From Ilyonectria destructans (Eukaryota; Ascomycota; Sordariomycetes; Hypocreales; Nectriaceae), in contig JAHEWK010000003.1 of NCBI GenBank assembly GCA_020740775.1, positions 62,001 to 126,000 of the forward strand: a stretch of DNA of 64,000 nucleotides, written 5' to 3'. The position numbers were made by a program, and so were the translations under genes. Positions 56,301-62,300 of the stretch are shown here, piece after piece. A model generated the notes under the pieces. The model did not search any database, was not told where the DNA came from, and saw nothing but the letters and a program-made list of their open reading frames with translations. The stretch's first letter is position 1; each line of letters opens with the position of its first letter.

Positions 56301-59300
56301 CGCTGGAAATTGAGATCTCACGCAGAGGCGCCGCAGTGGTTCGAAGTAGGCTCTGGACGGCGGAATTAAAGTGCTGTGCCAGCGCTCGAAGTTGTGCCTC
56401 CGGAATGATCTCGGGGTTGAAGATAAGGACCAATTCAACATGATCATTGTGAGTAAAAGCTTGGAGGACCAATGGGTATGTGAAGTAGCCATCAACTGCT
56501 TCCTCGTCCTTGTACATCTCGGGACCGGCCGAAAGCAGAGGTTGTGCGTCATTGGAAGCTGACATATGCTGAACAGGTTGCACAACCAGCAGGCTAGAGA
56601 AGTCACAGGCTTCTTTCGTGTCCTGGCTGATCCTTGAAATGTTTTGCATTCCAAACTGCTCATATTCTACCATCTCCGATGCCTGTTGTTGGATACCTTG
56701 AAGCAACGTTGAGACTGATTGCTCCTGGTCTAGTCTCACTCGGATAGGGATCGTTGCCACAGCCGGTCCAGCCATGGTATCGACGCCTGGAACTGGCGCG
56801 TGACGGCCAGACACTGACGTACCAAAGCAAACATCATCGCTATCGCAGTATCGGGCGAGGACCATCGCCCACGCGGCACGGATGATCGTGGCCTTCGTAA
56901 TCGAATCATCTGTTGACTTCGCAAACGGAATTGTCTCTTTGACGACGCGGCTGACTGATTTCGCCTTTCTTGGTGCAATATCCGTCTTCGGAAACGTGGC
57001 GCGCTGGGCTCCGTCCAACTGGGCACTCCAGTATGACTTAGCTGCAGCATGATCAAACTGAGTAGTGTAGTTGACGAAGCCAGAATAGGGCATTAATTTG
57101 GGAATTGAGTACCCCCAGTAGATGCTATGCAGCGTACCCAGCATGATGTTCAAGCTCCAACCATCGAAGACGGCATGGTGGATGATGAGTACAAAATATG
57201 CCTTGTTGTTTTCGGTGACAAGGGCATATCGGCAAAGTCGAGACCCATACTGCATTGTTATGGGATCTAATGGATGCATAAGGGAGTTTAGATCACAGTC
57301 GTCCGACGATTCCCACTTTGCTGGCTCGCGGATGACAGCCTGAACCGAAAGTCCGTCTTGTACCACGATCCGTGTACGCAGGTTGGTGCAGAGTTCCACC
57401 GTCCGAGCCCACGCAGCTCTGAACCGAGGCACATTGAGATCAGCGGGAAGAGAATACACATACTTCGCCATGTAGGATCCCGGCTGCTTGACCGCCAGTG
57501 CCATCAGACCTTCTTGAAGACTGGTACAAGGGTAGGCATCCTCGATGACTTCCGTGCTTTCGAGCCCGCACTGGTCTTGGATAGCCGACTTGGTTGCCTC
57601 GACATCGCCACTTGGAAGTATGCCGAACGGCTCAGACTCGTATGTCAATGTTCCATCCGAATCCGAGACCTTAGCTGCAACAGCTGACAGTCGCGGATCC
57701 GTAAAGATGTCATTAACAGTAATCATCATCCCTTGGTCGCGTAGGAGAGTGACTAACTGGATGGCGGTAATCGAATCGCCACCAAGCGCCATGAAGCTGT
57801 CATCGCGACCGATAGAATCAACCGAGATCCTGAGCACCTCTGACCATACACTTTGCAACTGGGTCTCCATTGGGGTTTCTGGTGCTCGCTTCTTTCCACC
57901 AGCGAGTGCATATTCGGTTAATCTGTCTGTGCCGAGCGCTGATACTAGGTTGCGAAGTACCTTGCGATCCAGCTTGCCTGATGTTGTGAAAGGCAAATAA
58001 GTGCAAGGGAGGAAGACAGTTGGGACCAGGTATTGGGGCAACGATACTCGCAGCTGTCCGACCATAGCAGTGAGCTGACTTTCTAAGTCAGGCGTGAGGG
58101 CAAGGAAGGCGTCTTCGGATTTGGCATCTTGGCTGGCTCGCTTGTCCTGACTGAAAGAAAAGAGAGCAATCAAGTTTGAGCCGGCATCGGTCTTGAGCAC
58201 TTCCACCACAACCTGCTGAACTCCTTCAAGGCAGGTACGGATGTTTTGCTCGATTTCGCTTAATTCGATGCGCAGACCGCGAATTTTGACTTGCGTGTCT
58301 TTGCGGCCGACGTACTCGATTGTGCCGTCTGTGTTGAAGTAGCCCAGATCTCCTGTCTTATAGAACCGGTTCCAATTGGGAGCAGTACGTCGCGGCGCCC
58401 ACTCTGGAAGTGAGGTCACCACGGCTTCTTGAGTTCGGGCTGCATCGTCGAGGTATTCGCGTAGCAAATTCGGGCCCTGAACAACAATTTCGCCAATGCA
58501 ACCCGTAGGTACCAGCTTCTGGGGATCTTGCGCGTCGACGACCCACCAGTAACAACCCACCGGCGATCCTATGTTCACCGGCGACTCACTAACGGATTGC
58601 CACTCAAACACCGAAGTGATCACGCAAGTCTCAGCAGGGCCGTACCCGTTGACAAGACGTACTCTGCCAAACCACATCTCCAAGACGTCTTGACTGACAG
58701 CCTCACCAGCTAGCATCAACAGCTTAAGACTGGGTAGGTCATCGGGCTTGAGTGTACGGGCAAACGTGGGAGTGATGTAAGCCCAGTTGACGTTCTTCGT
58801 GTTGATAAAGCGTTTCAGGTCATTCATACGGTCATGGTCTGAAGGCACGCAAATGCAAGCTCCAGACACCAAGGCTCCGACGATTTCACCAACGGAGACA
58901 TCAAAAACATACGCAGAGAATTGCAGGAGTCTGACGTCAGGTGTAATTCCTAGCTTCTTCGCGAGTGCCAACTGGCTAGTACAAAGAGCACGGTGCTGCA
59001 TGACTATACCCTTAGGTACGCCAGTGGTGCCGGAAGTAAAGAGGATGTATGCTGGATGAGACGGATTGACGTCGGTTGCTGGTGGGTGTACACTCCAGTA
59101 TTCGGATCGTGCCGCGAGTTTGTCGTTCAAGGCCGGTGTTAACTGCACAATGTGCGGAACAAGACTCGCGCATGATGCAGCATTAGCAGACGAAACTATT
59201 GCAATCTTCGCGTTTGTTTGCTGAACGATCTGTTGATGTCGTATACGCGGATGCGCGGGATCAAGAGGGACCCAAGCGGCACCAGCTTTATTGATACCCA

Positions 59301-62300
59301 GAATGGCAACAATATACCAGACAGATTTCTCAAAACAAACTTGGATAAAATCACCTGATTGCACACCGTAATCGTCGATGAGGAGGTGGGCAATCCTGTT
59401 TGCAGCCTGATCCAGCTGTGCATATGTAAGCCTTCCATCCCACGCGTCAACAGCGATGTTGTTGGGGTGGATTCGAGCTTGCTTTGAGACAAGCTGGTGC
59501 AGACAGGCGTTAACAACATCGCGCTCAGCATTATTTGACTTTATCGCATTTTGCAGATCCCAATCACCAGCGATGGAGATGGATCCAACTTGGCTCTCAT
59601 GCTGCGTGTAGAGCTGCTGGAAAACGTGGTCGAGTTGATGGGAGAGTGCGTGAAGCTGCGACTCGTCCACAACATTGGCATGGTAGAGAAACTCAAGTTC
59701 GATGTGGTCCTCGAAGGTGAGGCACATTAAGACGAGCGGATAGCTGTAGTATGCATCCTCGTCTTCGGTGTAATCGTCGGAGGTGGTCGGGGCAAGAAGG
59801 GCGCTGCCGTCGGTTTTCCTCGCTTCAACTATCTGCTGCACTGGCTGCACGACCAGTAAGCAGGAGAAGTCGCAGGCGTCCTTGGCTTCTTCGCTGACGC
59901 TGGAAATATTTCTTATACCAAACTGCTCGTATGACACCATTTCTGAAGCCTGCCGCTGCACATCCTGTAGGTAGGTTGAGACGTGTTTTTCCTTCTCAAG
60001 GCGTACTCGCACGGGCACTGTGACCACAGTAGGCCCTGCCATCATATCCACGCCAGGAACAGGGGCCTGGCGACCCGATACTGTAGTGCCGAAGCAGACG
60101 TCATCGGTATCACAGTATCGAGCAAGAACCATTGCCCAAGCTGCTCGAAGGGCTGTCGCCTTGGTGATTGAAGCATTCGCCGACTTCGGGATTGGCATTG
60201 AGGTCTTCATGACCCTACTTACCACCTTCGATGGCCTCGTGGTAAAGTCCGTCCTGGGAAACGTGGTTCGTTGGGCTCCTTGCAGCTGCTCCTTCCAGTA
60301 CCCGCCAGACGCAACCTGGTCCAGCTGTGTGGTGTAGTTGATGAAGCTAGAAAATGGCTGCAGAGTTGGAACAGATTGGCCTTGGTACACACTGTAAAGA
60401 GTGCCCAGAATAATGTTGATGCTCCAGCCGTCAAAGATCGAGTGATGAAGAACAAGTACAAAGTACCGCTGACTCTTCTCAGTGATGAGGGCATAGCGAC
60501 ACAGTCTTGTTCCATAATTCATCTCCAAAGACCCGGCTCCATTCATAAAGGTCTGCAGATCCATACCATTTGTGGGTTCCCATTTGGCTTCTTCGCGAAT
60601 AGTAGCCTGCACCGAGGTGCCGTTCTGCCACACGATCCGTGTACGTAGATTGCTGCAGATTTCGAACGTTCGATTCCAAGCAGCTGTAAAGCGTGCGACA
60701 TCGACATGATCCGGGAGATGATAGACGTTCTTGGCAGTGTAGGATCCTGGCTGCTTAACTGTTAGGGCGAGCAAGCCTTCCTGGATGCTGGTGCAGGGGT
60801 AAGCGTCCTCAATATCCTGCTCGCTCGTGAGACCACACTGCTCTTTGATGGTCGATTTAATGGCCGTGAGCTCGCCGCTTGTCAACAGAGCAAAAGGCTC
60901 GGTTTCGTATGACTTGACGCCCTCAGCACCCTTGGCGTAGGCAGCCATCCGGCTTAGTCGCGATTCCTCGAAGATTTCAGAAATCGTCAGACTAATGCCG
61001 TGCTGCTGTGCCAGGGAAGACAACTGGATCGCAGTGATGGAGTCGCCGCCAATCTGCAAGAAACTATCGTGCTTGCCAATCTGCTGCGGTGAGATCTTGA
61101 GGACCTGAGCCCAGAGTTCCCGTAGCGTAAACTCCATCTCAGTCGTAGGGTCCATCTTCTCTTCGCTACTGAGCGAGAATTCATTCAACTTTTCCTGCGA
61201 CAGAGCATTGACCAGTTCGCGAAGTCTCTTCCGGTCCAACTTTAGCGTGGCTCCGAATGGCATGGCTTGAAGAGGCAGGAAGAGAGTCGGAACCATGTAG
61301 CCCGGCAACACCCGCTTCAAATCATCAGTGAGGTTCCTGAACGAGCTTTTAAAGGCTTCATCCATTGACAGAAGCCACTCTGAGAGATCCAAGCTGTCTT
61401 TCTTTGTCTCTTGATCTTTAAAGCTAACAAAGGCGACGAGTGCCTCGCGAGAATCACGATGAAACACATCAACTGCAGCGTAGTCCACATTTGGTAGGGC
61501 CTGCTTGATGTTGTACTCGATCTCTCCAAGCTCAACTCGGTAGCCACGAACCTTGACTTGCGTATCTCGCCTTCCAAGATACTCCATGGTGCCGTCGAAT
61601 CGATATCGTACCAAGTCGCCGGTCTTGAAGAATTGCCTCGTGTCTTGGGCCGAAGATTGCGGTAGCCAGACCACGTTCTTAATAAATGCGGCGTTGGTCA
61701 TCTCTTCGTTGTTCAGATAGCCCCGGGCCATCTGCCGCTGCACCAGAAGCTCTCCGGTACATCCGATAGGGGCGAGGCGCTGGTGGTCATCAGATTCGAC
61801 AATCCAACCGGCACAGCCAAAGGGACGGCCAATTGTTGCAGCTGGCTCATCGACTGGCGATTGGTATACATGTGAAGAACAAAACACGCAGATTTCAGAT
61901 GGACCGTAGGCGTTAGCCACTGTAACGTGATCGTACCACGTATCCAGAACATCTCTCGCTGGTGCCTCGCCAACGAAGATCAGCAGCTTAAGCGAAGGGA
62001 TATCAGCCGGGGTCAACGTCCTAAGGAACGTCGATGTTAACAGCGCCGTATTCACATTGGTCTGGTTGATGAAGCCTGTGATGTTTTGTAGTCGTTCAAC
62101 ATCAGATGGTATACAGACTGTGCCTCCGAATGCAAGAGTCTCGAGGATTTCGCTCAAGCTGACATCAAATATGAAGCTGGAGAATTGCAAAACTCTAGAT
62201 TCCCGGCTTAGGCTGTAGGCTCTACCGTGTCCGACGGTGCTGGTGCTTAAAGCAGCATGATCCACGATGAATGACTTTGGCTTGCCTGTCGATCCCGAGG

